Shown here one piece after another: positions 1 to 7,650 of a DNA stretch of 41,748 bases. The stretch covers positions 1-41,748 of the forward strand of contig NZ_WYCT01000022.1 in NCBI RefSeq assembly GCF_011008945.1, in the 5' to 3' direction. Each line of letters opens with the position of its first letter. Position 1 is the first letter of the stretch. The notes beneath the pieces are model-generated. The model was not told where the DNA came from and did not search any database. It worked only from the letters and a program-made list of their open reading frames with translations. The stretch is from Streptomyces harenosi. GTDB taxonomy: Bacteria; Actinomycetota; Actinomycetes; Streptomycetales; Streptomycetaceae. A program made the translations under genes and the position numbers.

Positions 1-29
1 GCCCCGCCCGGAATCCTCACCCCCGGCCC

Positions 30-770
30 TCAGTCCCGTGCGGGCACCTGCGCCCGGATCCAGGTGAGCAGTTCCGGCGCGCGCAGCGTCTCCACCCACA
101 GGTCGGCCCGCGCGGCGTCCTCCTCCGCGGGCCGGGGGCCCACCCCGACCACCCGCAGCCCCGCCCGGCACGCGGAGTCGACGCCGGTCAGGGAGTCCTC
201 GAACGCCAGCGCCGCCGACGGCCGGACGCCGCAGAGCCGTGCCGCGGTCGCGTAGACGTCCGGCCAGGGCTTGGGGCGCACGATGCCCGCCCCGTCCACC
301 GCCGGGAAGGCGCCGCCGGGCTCCAGCGAGGTGCCGGAGGGCACGACGACGTGCTGGAAGTACCGGAGCAGGCCCGCCTGGGCCAGGCTCTCCTGCACCA
401 CCTCCAGGGGGCAGTTGCTGGCCACCGCGAGCGGCAGCCGGCCGGAGAGCAGCCGCACCAGCTCGCCGGCGCCGGGCATCGTCACGGGATCGTCGGCGAC
501 GAGCGCCAGGAAGTGCTCCAGCAGCGCTCTGGTGAGGTCGGCGGCGAGTTCGGGTTTCTGGGTCTCCTCGGCCATCAGCCGCCCGCAGTCGGCGTAGTGC
601 ACCCCCTTGGCCCGTTCGGCGAATCCGGGCGGGGGCGTCAGCCCGAAGGCGCCGAACGCCCGGCGCCGGGCCTCCTGCCAGTGGCGTTCGTTGTCCACCA
701 GGGTGCCGTCGCAGTCGAAGACGACGGCCTCGGGGGACCAGCCGGAGAGAGAAAGCGCTTGTGTGATCAC
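30..770 (-). CDS. HAD-superfamily phosphatase (beta-phosphoglucomutase-like)
   Basis: The protein (about 246 residues) has the HAD class IA layout: nucleophile motif VVFDCDGTLVD near the N-terminus, a helical cap, a Ser motif in VASNCP, and a C-terminal metal-binding motif FEDSLTGVDSA followed by AGLRVVGVG. This family hydrolyses or transfers phosphate on small sugar phosphates in the cytoplasm; the substrate cannot be read from sequence. I chose the GTG at 770 because GAGG lies six bases upstream and the HAD fold starts about 16 residues later. The open frame extends to 926, but that extra stretch is Arg/Pro-rich and looks non-coding. The gene stands alone, divergent from the TetR-type regulator, and no sugar-phosphate partner gene adjoins it. 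The class call is secure; the function is open. Confidence 0.85.
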   Translation of the reverse strand: MITQALSLSGWSPEAVVFDCDGTLVDNERHWQEARRRAFGAFGLTPPPGFAERAKGVHYADCGRLMAEETQKPELAADLTRALLEHFLALVADDPVTMPGAGELVRLLSGRLPLAVASNCPLEVVQESLAQAGLLRYFQHVVVPSGTSLEPGGAFPAVDGAGIVRPKPWPDVYATAARLCGVRPSAALAFEDSLTGVDSACRAGLRVVGVGPRPAEEDAARADLWVETLRAPELLTWIRAQVPARD

Positions 771-1317
771 GGTGGGCCTCGCGGGGGGAAGGGGCGGTCG
801 TGCTCGTGGCGGGACCGCGGATCGGGTGGGTGACGCGGCTTCCCGGTGCCGGACGCTCGGGGACCGCATGTCCCTCCGGCGTCGCGCCTGACGACGGCCG
901 CCCGCAGTTCGGGCATTCCGCCTCAAACGGGAAACATCGCGATCACTACGTTATTTTCGCTACACAGCGTCGGGCAATCATCACTTCGAGTGCTCGACAG
1001 GGGGCGACGGCGGGTGTAGGGGGTCATCGGCCGCCGGCGGGTGCCCGCCGCTGCGGCGGTCCGTCAACCGCGCGTGACGGCCGAGAAGTTGAGACATGTT
1101 CGGGAGGCGGCCCGGAATGATTCCCTCCGGGTGACGCGAGGGCGATCCGAAGCCAGGGACCACGCCGAAAATGGGCGCCAAATCACCTGTAAGCGTTCAT
1201 ATTCGAGGAAATGTGCCCCTCATCCGCGCGTAAGCCGTCTATTTCTCCCCGGCGTACGCGGGCGCACTACATTTTCCGGACGTCAGGCCGCAACGCTGAG
1301 CGAAGGTGGACAGCACG
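771..1317. other. Intergenic region between divergent HAD and TetR genes
   Basis: No convincing gene is seen in these 547 bases. The middle (about 910-1300) is less GC-rich than the flanks, as expected for promoters of the two divergent genes. Visible elements are the palindrome ATCGCGAT near 935-942, a GGAAT-G-ATTCC inverted repeat near 1118-1128, and TACATT at 1268-1273, which could be a -10 hexamer for the TetR gene although no good -35 precedes it. A CGGACGTC palindrome just after that hexamer could be an autoregulatory operator core, but this is speculative. Confidence 0.4.
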
Positions 1318-1971
1318 GTGCAGGAACGGGCGAGGGCAACCCGCAGGTCTCTCCTGGAGGCAGCCGCCTGCCTCTTCGCCGAACAGGGGTACGCCGGAAC
1401 CAGCGTCAACGACGTCAGTGCCCGATCGGGCCGGACCAGCGGCTCCGTCTACTTCCACTACGCCAGCAAGGAGGGGCTCGCCCTCGCCGTGGTCCGGCAC
1501 CGGTTCGCCACCTGGCCGCATCTCGCGGCACGGTACGCCAACCCCGCCGTGCCGCCCCTGGAACGCCTGGTCGCCCTCAGCTACGAGATCGCCCGTGCCC
1601 TCGCCGAGGACACCCTCACGCGCGCGGGGGCGCGCCTGTGGGCGGAACGCGACATCATCGACGCCCCGCTCCCCGATCCCTTCGCCCTGTGGACCACCGC
1701 CACCACCCGGCTCCTCGCCCAGGCCCGGGCCACCGGGCACCTCGCCCGCCAGGTCCGGCCCGCCCCCACCGCCCGGACCCTGGTCCGCGCCTTCTTCGGC
1801 CTGTGCACCCTCACCGAGGCCCTGGAGGGCCCTCACAGCATCAGCCACCGCCTCACCGACTGGTGGCTGCTGACCCTGCCCTGCCTCCAGCGGGGGGCCG
1901 ATCCGGCGGAGACGGTGGGCAGGGCGCGGGCGGAGGTGATGACCGAGATCGCCTCCGGAGCCACCGCCTGA
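1318..1971 (+). CDS. TetR-family regulator, gamma-butyrolactone receptor-like (ArpA/ScbR type)
   Basis: The N-terminal half is a TetR DNA-binding domain (LLEAAACLFAEQGYAGTSV, then SGSVYFHYASKEGLALAV). The C-terminal half follows the gamma-butyrolactone-receptor pattern rather than that of drug-efflux TetRs: an LTRAGARL segment, a helix ending in QARATGHLARQV, an FFGLCTLTEAL segment that aligns with the FAGIQVVSQ region of ScbR, and a final LTDWWLLTLPCLQ like that of pseudo-receptors such as ScbR2 and JadR2. Such proteins repress antibiotic and morphology genes and release DNA on binding a butyrolactone or an antibiotic. I prefer the GTG at 1318, with AAGGTGG eight bases upstream; a GTG at 1306 is also in frame. 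No AfsA-type synthase is in the window, so this is an orphan receptor or pseudo-receptor. The gene is convergent with the exopolysaccharide block. Confidence 0.85.
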   Translation: MQERARATRRSLLEAAACLFAEQGYAGTSVNDVSARSGRTSGSVYFHYASKEGLALAVVRHRFATWPHLAARYANPAVPPLERLVALSYEIARALAEDTLTRAGARLWAERDIIDAPLPDPFALWTTATTRLLAQARATGHLARQVRPAPTARTLVRAFFGLCTLTEALEGPHSISHRLTDWWLLTLPCLQRGADPAETVGRARAEVMTEIASGATA

Positions 1972-1989
1972 CGGCCGCCGTCGCGCGAG

Positions 1990-2026
1990 CCCGCCACCGG
2001 GTCCGGACCGGGACCGGCCCGGCGGG
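1990..2026. terminator. Candidate bidirectional terminator between convergent genes
   Basis: CCCGCC (1990-1995) pairs with GGCGGG (2021-2026), enclosing a further self-complementary stretch around GTCCGGAC. It lies in the 55-base gap between the converging TetR gene and the GH114 gene. There is no T-run, which is usual for Streptomyces. Confidence 0.45.
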
Positions 2027-2818
2027 TCAGCAGGGCTTGCGCCAGGCGTCCAGTTCCGGCTTCTTCAGCATCGACGACAGCCGCAGCTTCCGGGCCAGGG
2101 GGCAGAAGTCCGCGGTGGACCGCGCGTACTCCACGTGGAAGACCGCCTTGCCCGCCGCGACGAACGGTTCGAGCAGATCGCACTCGCCGTACTGCGCGCA
2201 CTCCTCGTTGACCGCGAAGTCGAAGTCGTCCACCAGCTCCGGGATCTGGGGCAGGTCGTTCTTCAGGCCCACCGCCAGGCCCCGTTCGTGCGCGATCTCG
2301 GCGATCATGCGGTTGTAGCGGAGCTGGTCGCGGGCCGTGAGGGGAAAGCCGGTGTCATGGGCGTAGCCCTCCACCAGATCCGGCTCCACCGCGTCGAACC
2401 CCTTGTCCCGGCACATGTCGAACCGGCGCTCCATGACGGGACGCAGGGCCCGGAGCTGACGGATGTCCAGCCAGCGCTCGCCCCGCCAGCCGTTGGGCCC
2501 GCCCAGCACCGAGCGGGGGAACGCGTCCCGGTCCGGGCGGAAGTCCTCCCAGGCGCCGACGTTGACGTAGCAGATCACCTTGCGTCCGTCCCGGTGCAGA
2601 CGGGCGACGTCCGAGGCGCTGCTCTCGAAGGCGTCGATGTCGTAGACGGGCACGTCGACGGACGGGTCGATCCGGCCGTTGAGCTGCCACTGCCAGGCCA
2701 GCCCGGGACGCGGCCGCCACCAGGTGCCGGCGGTCTCGGAATCCCCGCCGCCGGAGCACGCGGCAAGGGCCGCCACCAGGGACAGGGCGGCCACCACGGC
2801 CGCCGCGAGCCGCCTCAC
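2027..2818 (-). CDS. GH114-like endo-alpha-1,4-polygalactosaminidase lipoprotein (Ega3-like)
   Basis: The product (263 residues) starts with a short basic stretch, a hydrophobic helix and the lipobox LAAC with Cys21, so it should be a membrane-anchored exported lipoprotein. The rest fits the GH114 TIM barrel: WQWQLNG, the strand ending VPVYDID, VICYVNVGAWE, then GFDAVEPDLVEGY carrying acidic candidates and FAVNEECAQYGECD near the end. GH114 enzymes such as fungal Ega3 cleave alpha-1,4-linked galactosamine polymers. The GTG start at 2818 overlaps the stop of the spherulin-4 gene (GTGA), so the two are translationally coupled. As the last gene of the block it probably trims or releases the cationic polymer at the cell surface. 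The family call is firm; the substrate is inferred from the family and the context. Confidence 0.85.
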   Translation of the reverse strand: MRRLAAAVVAALSLVAALAACSGGGDSETAGTWWRPRPGLAWQWQLNGRIDPSVDVPVYDIDAFESSASDVARLHRDGRKVICYVNVGAWEDFRPDRDAFPRSVLGGPNGWRGERWLDIRQLRALRPVMERRFDMCRDKGFDAVEPDLVEGYAHDTGFPLTARDQLRYNRMIAEIAHERGLAVGLKNDLPQIPELVDDFDFAVNEECAQYGECDLLEPFVAAGKAVFHVEYARSTADFCPLARKLRLSSMLKKPELDAWRKPC

Positions 2819-3477
2819 CGCTCCGCCTCGGCCAGCGCGGGGGTCAGCCCGGACCAGGGGTTGGGCGGTTCGCCCGTCACCGGCCCGCACACCGCCGCGC
2901 CCCGCTCGCGCGCGGTGCGCACGGCCAGCGGCACCAGCAGCTCGGGCACCCCGTAGACCAGATGGCACAGCCGCTCGGGCGGCTGCCGGGCGGCCCACGC
3001 GGGGCGGCTGAAGGCCGCCACGTACTGGGACCAGTGCCCCTCGAAGGTGACGGTCAGATCGGCCAGCCGCGCATAGCCGGGGGCGGGGTGGACCCCCGGG
3101 TTGAGGACGACGGGCGCCGCACCGAGCCGGCGCACGGACCGCACCAGGCGGCGGCAGGCCGGCAGCCCGTCCGGCGCGGCGGTCACCCGGTCCAGGAAGC
3201 AGCCGTCCACGCCGTACCACTCGCGGTGCCTGCGCAGATCGGCGACGACACCGGCCGGGTCCCGCGCGCCGTAGTCCGTGTCGACGTAACCGAGCAGCCG
3301 GGCTCCCGCCGAGCGCAGCGCCGCCGCGGCGGCGGCGAAGGCCGGGTCCGGGCTGTCCCCGGGCCCGCTGGCGGGGTTGAGCACGACGGCGTAGGTGCGC
3401 GCGGCACGGGTGATCAGCCGGTGCCACGCGGCGGGGTCCTCGGCCGGATGGACGTACAGCGGAATCAGCAGGCTCAC
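2815..3477 (-). CDS. Spherulation-specific family 4 (spherulin-4/Sph3-like) glycosidase
   Basis: A 220-residue TIM-barrel protein of the spherulin-4 family. Visible family marks are the opening strand LLIPLYVHP, VVLNPASGPG, LGYVDTDYG, YGVDGCFLDRV, VVLNPGVHP and VTFEGHWSQY. Characterised relatives are Aspergillus Sph3 (GH135) and the hydrolase domain of bacterial PelA (GH166), which cut N-acetylgalactosamine-containing exopolysaccharide. Where Sph3-type enzymes have an Asp-Glu pair, this one reads Asp-Arg (FLDR); the later Glu (TFEGH) is present. The GTG at 3477 overlaps the stop of the upstream SDR gene. The protein begins almost directly in the first strand and has no signal peptide, which is odd for an exopolysaccharide hydrolase. 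The next in-frame start (3528) adds only a Gly/Arg-rich extension. Confidence 0.82.
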   Translation of the reverse strand: MSLLIPLYVHPAEDPAAWHRLITRAARTYAVVLNPASGPGDSPDPAFAAAAAALRSAGARLLGYVDTDYGARDPAGVVADLRRHREWYGVDGCFLDRVTAAPDGLPACRRLVRSVRRLGAAPVVLNPGVHPAPGYARLADLTVTFEGHWSQYVAAFSRPAWAARQPPERLCHLVYGVPELLVPLAVRTARERGAAVCGPVTGEPPNPWSGLTPALAEAER

Positions 3478-4400
3478 CGGGCCGCGACCCCTTCGGCGCT
3501 GCCGTCCCGTGCCGCCACGGCCGCCCACAGCGCCTCCAGCGACGCGCCGAGGGAGTACGACGGCCGCCAGCCGAGCGCGTCACGGGCGGCGGTGATGTCC
3601 GAGCACTGCCAGGAGACGTCCGCGGAGCGCGCGGAGCCGCCCGCCCCCTCCTCCACGATCCGGCCCCGGAACCCGGCCGCGTCCGCCAGCGTCCGCACCA
3701 GTTCCCGGACCGGTACCGCGCCGCCGCCGCCGATGTTGAGGACCGGCGGCAGCGGCCCCGGCACGGTGACCGCCAGCGCCACCGCCTCCGCCACGTCGCG
3801 TACGTCCACGAAGTCGCGGTACGCGGACAGATCCCCGAGCCGCAGCGCCGCCTCCGGGTCGTGCCCGGCCTCCGCCAGCAGCGCGGCGACCCGGCCGGGC
3901 AGTCCCGTGGGCGGAGCCCCGGGCCCCACCGGATTGCCCACCCTCAGCACCACCGCGTCCAGTCCCGACGCGGTCACCGCCACCGTGCCCGCCAGCTTGG
4001 TCGCGCCGTAGGGGCCGGCCGGACCGGTGGCCCCGGACTCGGTCACCGGCCGGCCGGGTGTACCGGGCCCGTACTCGGCGGCCGACCCCAGGTGCACCAG
4101 GCGAGCCCGGGGAGCGGCCTCCCGCAGCGCCGCGCACAGCACGGCGGGCCCGCGGGCGTTCACCTCCGCCAGCGTGACGGCGTCACCGCCGGTGGCGCCC
4201 GCGCAGTTGACGACGGCGTCGGGCGCGACCCGGGCCAGCGCGGCGGCGAGCTCCCGGGGACCGCCCCCGGCGAGGTCGGCGGTGACGTCGGCGGCGGGGG
4301 AGCGGCCGCCGAGGAACACCCGCGCGCCCGGCAGGGCGCGCAGCCGTTCCACGACGTGGCCGCCCAGGTAACCGGTGGCGCCGAGGACGAGGATGTGCAT
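3474..4400 (-). CDS. NAD-dependent SDR epimerase/dehydratase of NDP-sugars
   Basis: An extended SDR of 308 residues: cofactor motif GATGYLGG at residues 7-14, NCAGATGG, SAAEYGPG and the catalytic YGATK. The C-terminal part carries the usual substrate-side motifs RDFVDVRDVAEAV and VLNIGGG. Such enzymes interconvert or reduce NDP-sugars; a UDP-GlcNAc/UDP-GalNAc 4-epimerase role, parallel to Uge3 of the fungal galactosaminogalactan cluster, would fit, but it could equally reduce the keto-sugar from the neighbouring 4,6-dehydratase. The ATG start at 4400 lies six bases after the nucleotidyltransferase stop, and the gene end overlaps the spherulin-4 start (GTGA). It is therefore embedded in one operon. 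The class is certain; the reaction is not. Confidence 0.85.
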   Translation of the reverse strand: MHILVLGATGYLGGHVVERLRALPGARVFLGGRSPAADVTADLAGGGPRELAAALARVAPDAVVNCAGATGGDAVTLAEVNARGPAVLCAALREAAPRARLVHLGSAAEYGPGTPGRPVTESGATGPAGPYGATKLAGTVAVTASGLDAVVLRVGNPVGPGAPPTGLPGRVAALLAEAGHDPEAALRLGDLSAYRDFVDVRDVAEAVALAVTVPGPLPPVLNIGGGGAVPVRELVRTLADAAGFRGRIVEEGAGGSARSADVSWQCSDITAARDALGWRPSYSLGASLEALWAAVAARDGSAEGVAAR

Positions 4401-4406
4401 GAAAGG

Positions 4407-5120
4407 TCAGGCTCCCTTGAGCAGCAGCGACTTGCGGCTGGTGAACTCCGCGTTGGCCCGGTCGTAGTCGTCCGGACGGCCGATGTCCAGCCAGTATCCC
4501 TCGAACTCGTAGGCGTGCGGCGGCCGCTTCGCGGCGAGCAGGTCGAGCACCAGCTCGTCGAAGCCCAGCGGCAGACCGGGCGTGTAGCCGTCGAGGGTGG
4601 CGCGGGAGACGCCGTAGACCCCCATGGAGACCCGGTAGTCGATGCTCGGCTTCTCGGTGAAGGCGACGACCCGGCTCTGGTCGGTGGTCAGCACCCCGAA
4701 GTCGATGTGCACCTTGCGGGCGTAGGTCGCGATGGTCAGCGGCGCGCCCGAGGTCTCGTGCCGGCGCAGCACGTCGGCGTAGTCCAGGTCGGTGAGCACG
4801 TCGCCGTTCATGACGAGGAAGTTCTCCGGCAGGCGCTCGCGCAGGTTGAGCAGCGGGCCCATGGTGCCCAGCGGGTTCTCCTCGGTGGCGTAGTCGATGC
4901 TCATGTCCCACTGGGAGCCGTCGCCGACGTAGGCGCGGATGATCTCGCCGAGGTGGCCGATGGCGATGGTGCAGTGGGTGAAGCCGGCCGTGGACAGCTG
5001 CCGCAGCACGATCTCCAGGATGGCGTGCTGGTCGCCGATGGGCACCAGCGGCTTGGGCAGCGCGGTGGTGTACGGCCGCAGCCGGACCCCTTTTCCTCCG
5101 GCAAGGATGACTGCGTGCAT
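4407..5120 (-). CDS. Sugar-1-phosphate nucleotidyltransferase
   Basis: The 237-residue protein is a complete NTP_transferase domain: LAGGKGVRLRPYT at the N-terminus binds the nucleotide, PKPLVPIGD follows, and NGDVLTDLDY carries the metal-binding Asp. EKPSIDYRVSMGVYG and the ending YWLDIGRPDDY are typical of glucose-1-phosphate thymidylyl-, mannose-1-phosphate guanylyl- and related uridylyltransferases. It should activate the sugar used by the neighbouring 4,6-dehydratase and glycosyltransferase. The ATG at 5120 has an excellent ribosome site (AGGAGG six bases upstream), one of the best in the block, so this gene can be translated independently. It follows the dehydratase by 32 bases. The nucleotide and sugar specificity cannot be assigned from sequence alone. 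Confidence 0.88.
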   Translation of the reverse strand: MHAVILAGGKGVRLRPYTTALPKPLVPIGDQHAILEIVLRQLSTAGFTHCTIAIGHLGEIIRAYVGDGSQWDMSIDYATEENPLGTMGPLLNLRERLPENFLVMNGDVLTDLDYADVLRRHETSGAPLTIATYARKVHIDFGVLTTDQSRVVAFTEKPSIDYRVSMGVYGVSRATLDGYTPGLPLGFDELVLDLLAAKRPPHAYEFEGYWLDIGRPDDYDRANAEFTSRKSLLLKGA

Positions 5121-5152
5121 GGCATACCTCCTGCGGGTGCGTGCCGGTCGGG

Positions 5153-6154
5153 TCAGATGTTGTAGATGCCGGTCTTGTAGCGGGCCAGGTTGGCCGGATC
5201 GCCGAACCACTCCACGGTCCGCGCGAGCCCTTCCTCCAGCGTGTGGCCCGGGCGCCAGCCGGTCGCCGCGGTCAGCCGGGAGGCGTCGGCCACGAGCCGC
5301 ATCACCTCCGAGTTGGCGGGCCGCAGCCGCGCGGGGTCCTCGCGGACGTCGAGGGGAGCGTCCATCACCTTGCCGATCAGCGCGACGAGGTCGCCGACGG
5401 AGATCTCCCCGCCCGTACCGGCGTTGAAGGTGCGGCCCACCACCCGCTCCGCCGGCGCCGTGCCCACCGCCAGGAACGCCTGCGCGGTGTCCGCCACGAA
5501 GGTGAAGTCCCGGGTGGGGCGCAGATCGCCGAGGGTGATGGTGCGCTGCCCGGCCGCCACCTGCCCGATGACGGTGGGGATCACCGCGCGCATCGACTGC
5601 CGCGGGCCGAAGGTGTTGAAGGGCCGCAGCGTGACCACCGGCGTGTCGAAGCTGGCGTGGTAGCTGTCGGCCAGCCGGTCGCCGCCGGCCTTCGAAGCGG
5701 CGTACGGGGACTGGGTGTTGATGGGGTGGTCCTCGGTGATCGGCACGGTCTGCGCGGTGCCGTAGGTCTCGCTGGTGGAGGTGTGCACCAGGCGCGGGGT
5801 GCCCAGCGCCCGCACCGCCTCCAGCACGTTCAGCGTGCCGGTGACGTTGGTGTCCACATAGCTGTGCGGGGCCTGGTACGAGTACGGGATCGCGATCAGC
5901 GCGGCGAGGTGGTAGGCGCAGTCGGCGCCGTCGAGCAGGCCGCGTACCGAGCCGGGGTCGCGGACGTCGCCGAGGACGATCTCCACCTGGTCCAGGACGT
6001 CGGCGGGCAGCGTCTCCAGCCAGCCGTAGGAGGAGAACGAGTTGTACTGGGCCATGGCCCGGACCCGGTGGCCGGAGGCGACGAGCGCCTCGGTGAGATG
6101 GGAGCCGATGAACCCTTCGGCTCCGGTGACGGCGGCGAGCGGTGCGGAGGTCAA
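5153..6154 (-). CDS. LegB-like NAD-dependent NDP-sugar 4,6-dehydratase
   Basis: An extended SDR of 333 residues with GAEGFIGSHL at the N-terminus, TSTSETYG, the catalytic SPYAASK, RPFNTFGPRQS and RDFTFVADT. The early stretch AQYNSFSSYGWLE is characteristic of the LegB branch, which makes UDP-4-keto-6-deoxy-GlcNAc, rather than of GDP-mannose or dTDP-glucose dehydratases. The best start is the TTG at 6154, preceded by AAAGGAA and giving an N-terminus that leads straight into the Rossmann strand; no ATG or GTG near it fits. It is followed by the nucleotidyltransferase, a common pairing. If it is a true dehydratase, the polymer would contain a 6-deoxy amino sugar; if it acts only as a 4-epimerase, GalNAc. 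The family is confident, the product inferred. Confidence 0.85.
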   Translation of the reverse strand: MTSAPLAAVTGAEGFIGSHLTEALVASGHRVRAMAQYNSFSSYGWLETLPADVLDQVEIVLGDVRDPGSVRGLLDGADCAYHLAALIAIPYSYQAPHSYVDTNVTGTLNVLEAVRALGTPRLVHTSTSETYGTAQTVPITEDHPINTQSPYAASKAGGDRLADSYHASFDTPVVTLRPFNTFGPRQSMRAVIPTVIGQVAAGQRTITLGDLRPTRDFTFVADTAQAFLAVGTAPAERVVGRTFNAGTGGEISVGDLVALIGKVMDAPLDVREDPARLRPANSEVMRLVADASRLTAATGWRPGHTLEEGLARTVEWFGDPANLARYKTGIYNI

Positions 6155-6234
6155 CTCTGGTTCCTTTCGTCGGATGGTGCGGCGGGGAGGACACGGGGCT
6201 CCCGCAAGAGGTCCCCGGGGCGGCCGCCCGGTGG

Positions 6235-7650
6235 TCAGGAGTGCGGGGAGGGCCTGCCGAGCAGATGGACCGCGCAGGCCGCCAGGCAGGCCGCGGCCGC
6301 CGCGCAGACCGACGGCAGCACGGCCGGGCCGGGCGGCAGGTGGAGCCAGGTGACCGCCCCGGCGCCGGCGGCGGCCGCCAGGCAGAGCACGGCCGGCGGC
6401 CAGGCCGCCCCGAACGCCTGGAGCAGCAGGGCGGTCCACAGGGCCGCCGCCAGCAGCAGGAGCGCGGCCGGGTCCGAGGCGGTGAGCAGGGCCGGGGCGA
6501 GCAGGAGCAGGAGATAACCGGTCAGGCACAGTCCGAGGACCGCGGCCGAGCGGAGCAGGAACCCCCGGGGGGTCGTGCTGCGGCGCAGCGCGGTGACCGA
6601 CCAGCCGCGGTAGCGGTACAGCAGCCACTCGGCCGGGCCCATGCTCACCGTCAGGGCGATCACCGCGTAGGGCTCGCGCCGGCCCTCCAGCATCACGAGG
6701 ACCGCCGCGGCCAGCCCGAACAGGCCGTAGGGGAGCGAGGAGAGCAGGCGCGGCCGGGGCCCGTCGGCGGCGGCCGGGGCGGCGAGGCCCGCCCGCAGGA
6801 CGCCACCGGCGGCGGCGAGCGTGGCCAGCAGCGCCAGCAGCGGCAGCCCGGTGCGCAGCAGCGGGCCGGGCTCCCACCACGGCAGCACCGCGCCCCCGGC
6901 GATCAGCGGGCTGAGCGCGGCCAGCAGCAGCCGCTCCCGGCCCAGGACCAGCAGCACCCCGGCCGCCGCGAGGTAGAGCGACTGGGCCGCCGCCACCGCG
7001 GTGACGCCACCGCCCCCGGCGGGCAGCGCGGCCAGTCCCGTCGCCACCCCCGCGCCGAGCAGCGAACCGGTCAGCAGGGTGCGGGCCGCTTCCCGGCGCC
7101 CCGCCACCAGCCGCAGGTGCGCGCGGTGGCCGAGGGCCTGGCCCCACGCCCAGGAGACGACGCCCGCCGCGATCAGGACGGCGGCGTGCCGGTCGGCCCG
7201 CCACAACGGGGCGGTGAGCAGATAGGCCAGGGCGGGCAGCGCGAACAGCACCCCGCGCAGCAGGCAGCGCACCGTGTCGGGCCGCCACGGGTCGGCCGCG
7301 GGCGGCGGCTCGGGAAACGTCCGGGGCACCCTCGCGTACAGCGCGGACGCCAGCGAGAACAGGTTCGGATGGCCGTAGCGCTCCTTGATCACGGAGGCGG
7401 TCATGCCCTCCGACTCCAGCAGCGCGGCCACCTCGTAGGGGTGCACGGCGGGGCCGATGCGGTCGGCCAGTTCGGCGGCGAGCGCGCTGACGGCCTCTTC
7501 GTCGGGCCCCTGCCGGGGCAGCCGGATCGTGAGGGTGGTCTCGTCCAGGGCCCAGCGGGGCCGGCGGCGGGGCCGGGGCGGCCGGGCCAGCCGCAGCGCC
7601 AGCGTCTCCTGCTCGGCGCCGCCGGGTTCCAGGGATATCGGCCCGCTCAT
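6235..7650 (-). CDS. Polytopic membrane protein of the exopolysaccharide locus
   Basis: A 471-residue protein with a soluble N-terminal part of about 125 residues (including HPYEVAALLESEG and VIKERYGHPNLFSLA), followed by roughly 10-12 hydrophobic segments from about residue 130 to the end. I do not recognise a named family. Its ATG overlaps the stop of the PelF-like gene (ATGA), so the two are translationally coupled and probably work together. In Pel loci the cytoplasmic glycosyltransferase PelF acts with the multi-spanning protein PelG; this protein could be the export or assembly partner here. This is inference from position and topology, as I cannot show homology to PelG. A charged segment, EGRREPYAV, sits in a loop of the membrane part. 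It could instead be a lipid-linked polymer transporter. Confidence 0.75.
   Translation of the reverse strand: MSGPISLEPGGAEQETLALRLARPPRPRRRPRWALDETTLTIRLPRQGPDEEAVSALAAELADRIGPAVHPYEVAALLESEGMTASVIKERYGHPNLFSLASALYARVPRTFPEPPPAADPWRPDTVRCLLRGVLFALPALAYLLTAPLWRADRHAAVLIAAGVVSWAWGQALGHRAHLRLVAGRREAARTLLTGSLLGAGVATGLAALPAGGGGVTAVAAAQSLYLAAAGVLLVLGRERLLLAALSPLIAGGAVLPWWEPGPLLRTGLPLLALLATLAAAGGVLRAGLAAPAAADGPRPRLLSSLPYGLFGLAAAVLVMLEGRREPYAVIALTVSMGPAEWLLYRYRGWSVTALRRSTTPRGFLLRSAAVLGLCLTGYLLLLLAPALLTASDPAALLLLAAALWTALLLQAFGAAWPPAVLCLAAAAGAGAVTWLHLPPGPAVLPSVCAAAAACLAACAVHLLGRPSPHS

Noticed and set aside
1268..1276. TACATTTT shared with 15915-15922 as a common promoter element.
   Set aside because: Only eight bases, no shared -35 and unrelated genes; likely coincidence.
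5153..7288. A 711-codon open frame on the minus strand that extends the dehydratase upstream.
   Set aside because: The extra part lies antisense-free but out of phase with the membrane-protein gene and translates to Arg/Gly/Ala-rich sequence; the dehydratase has a good TTG start at 6154.
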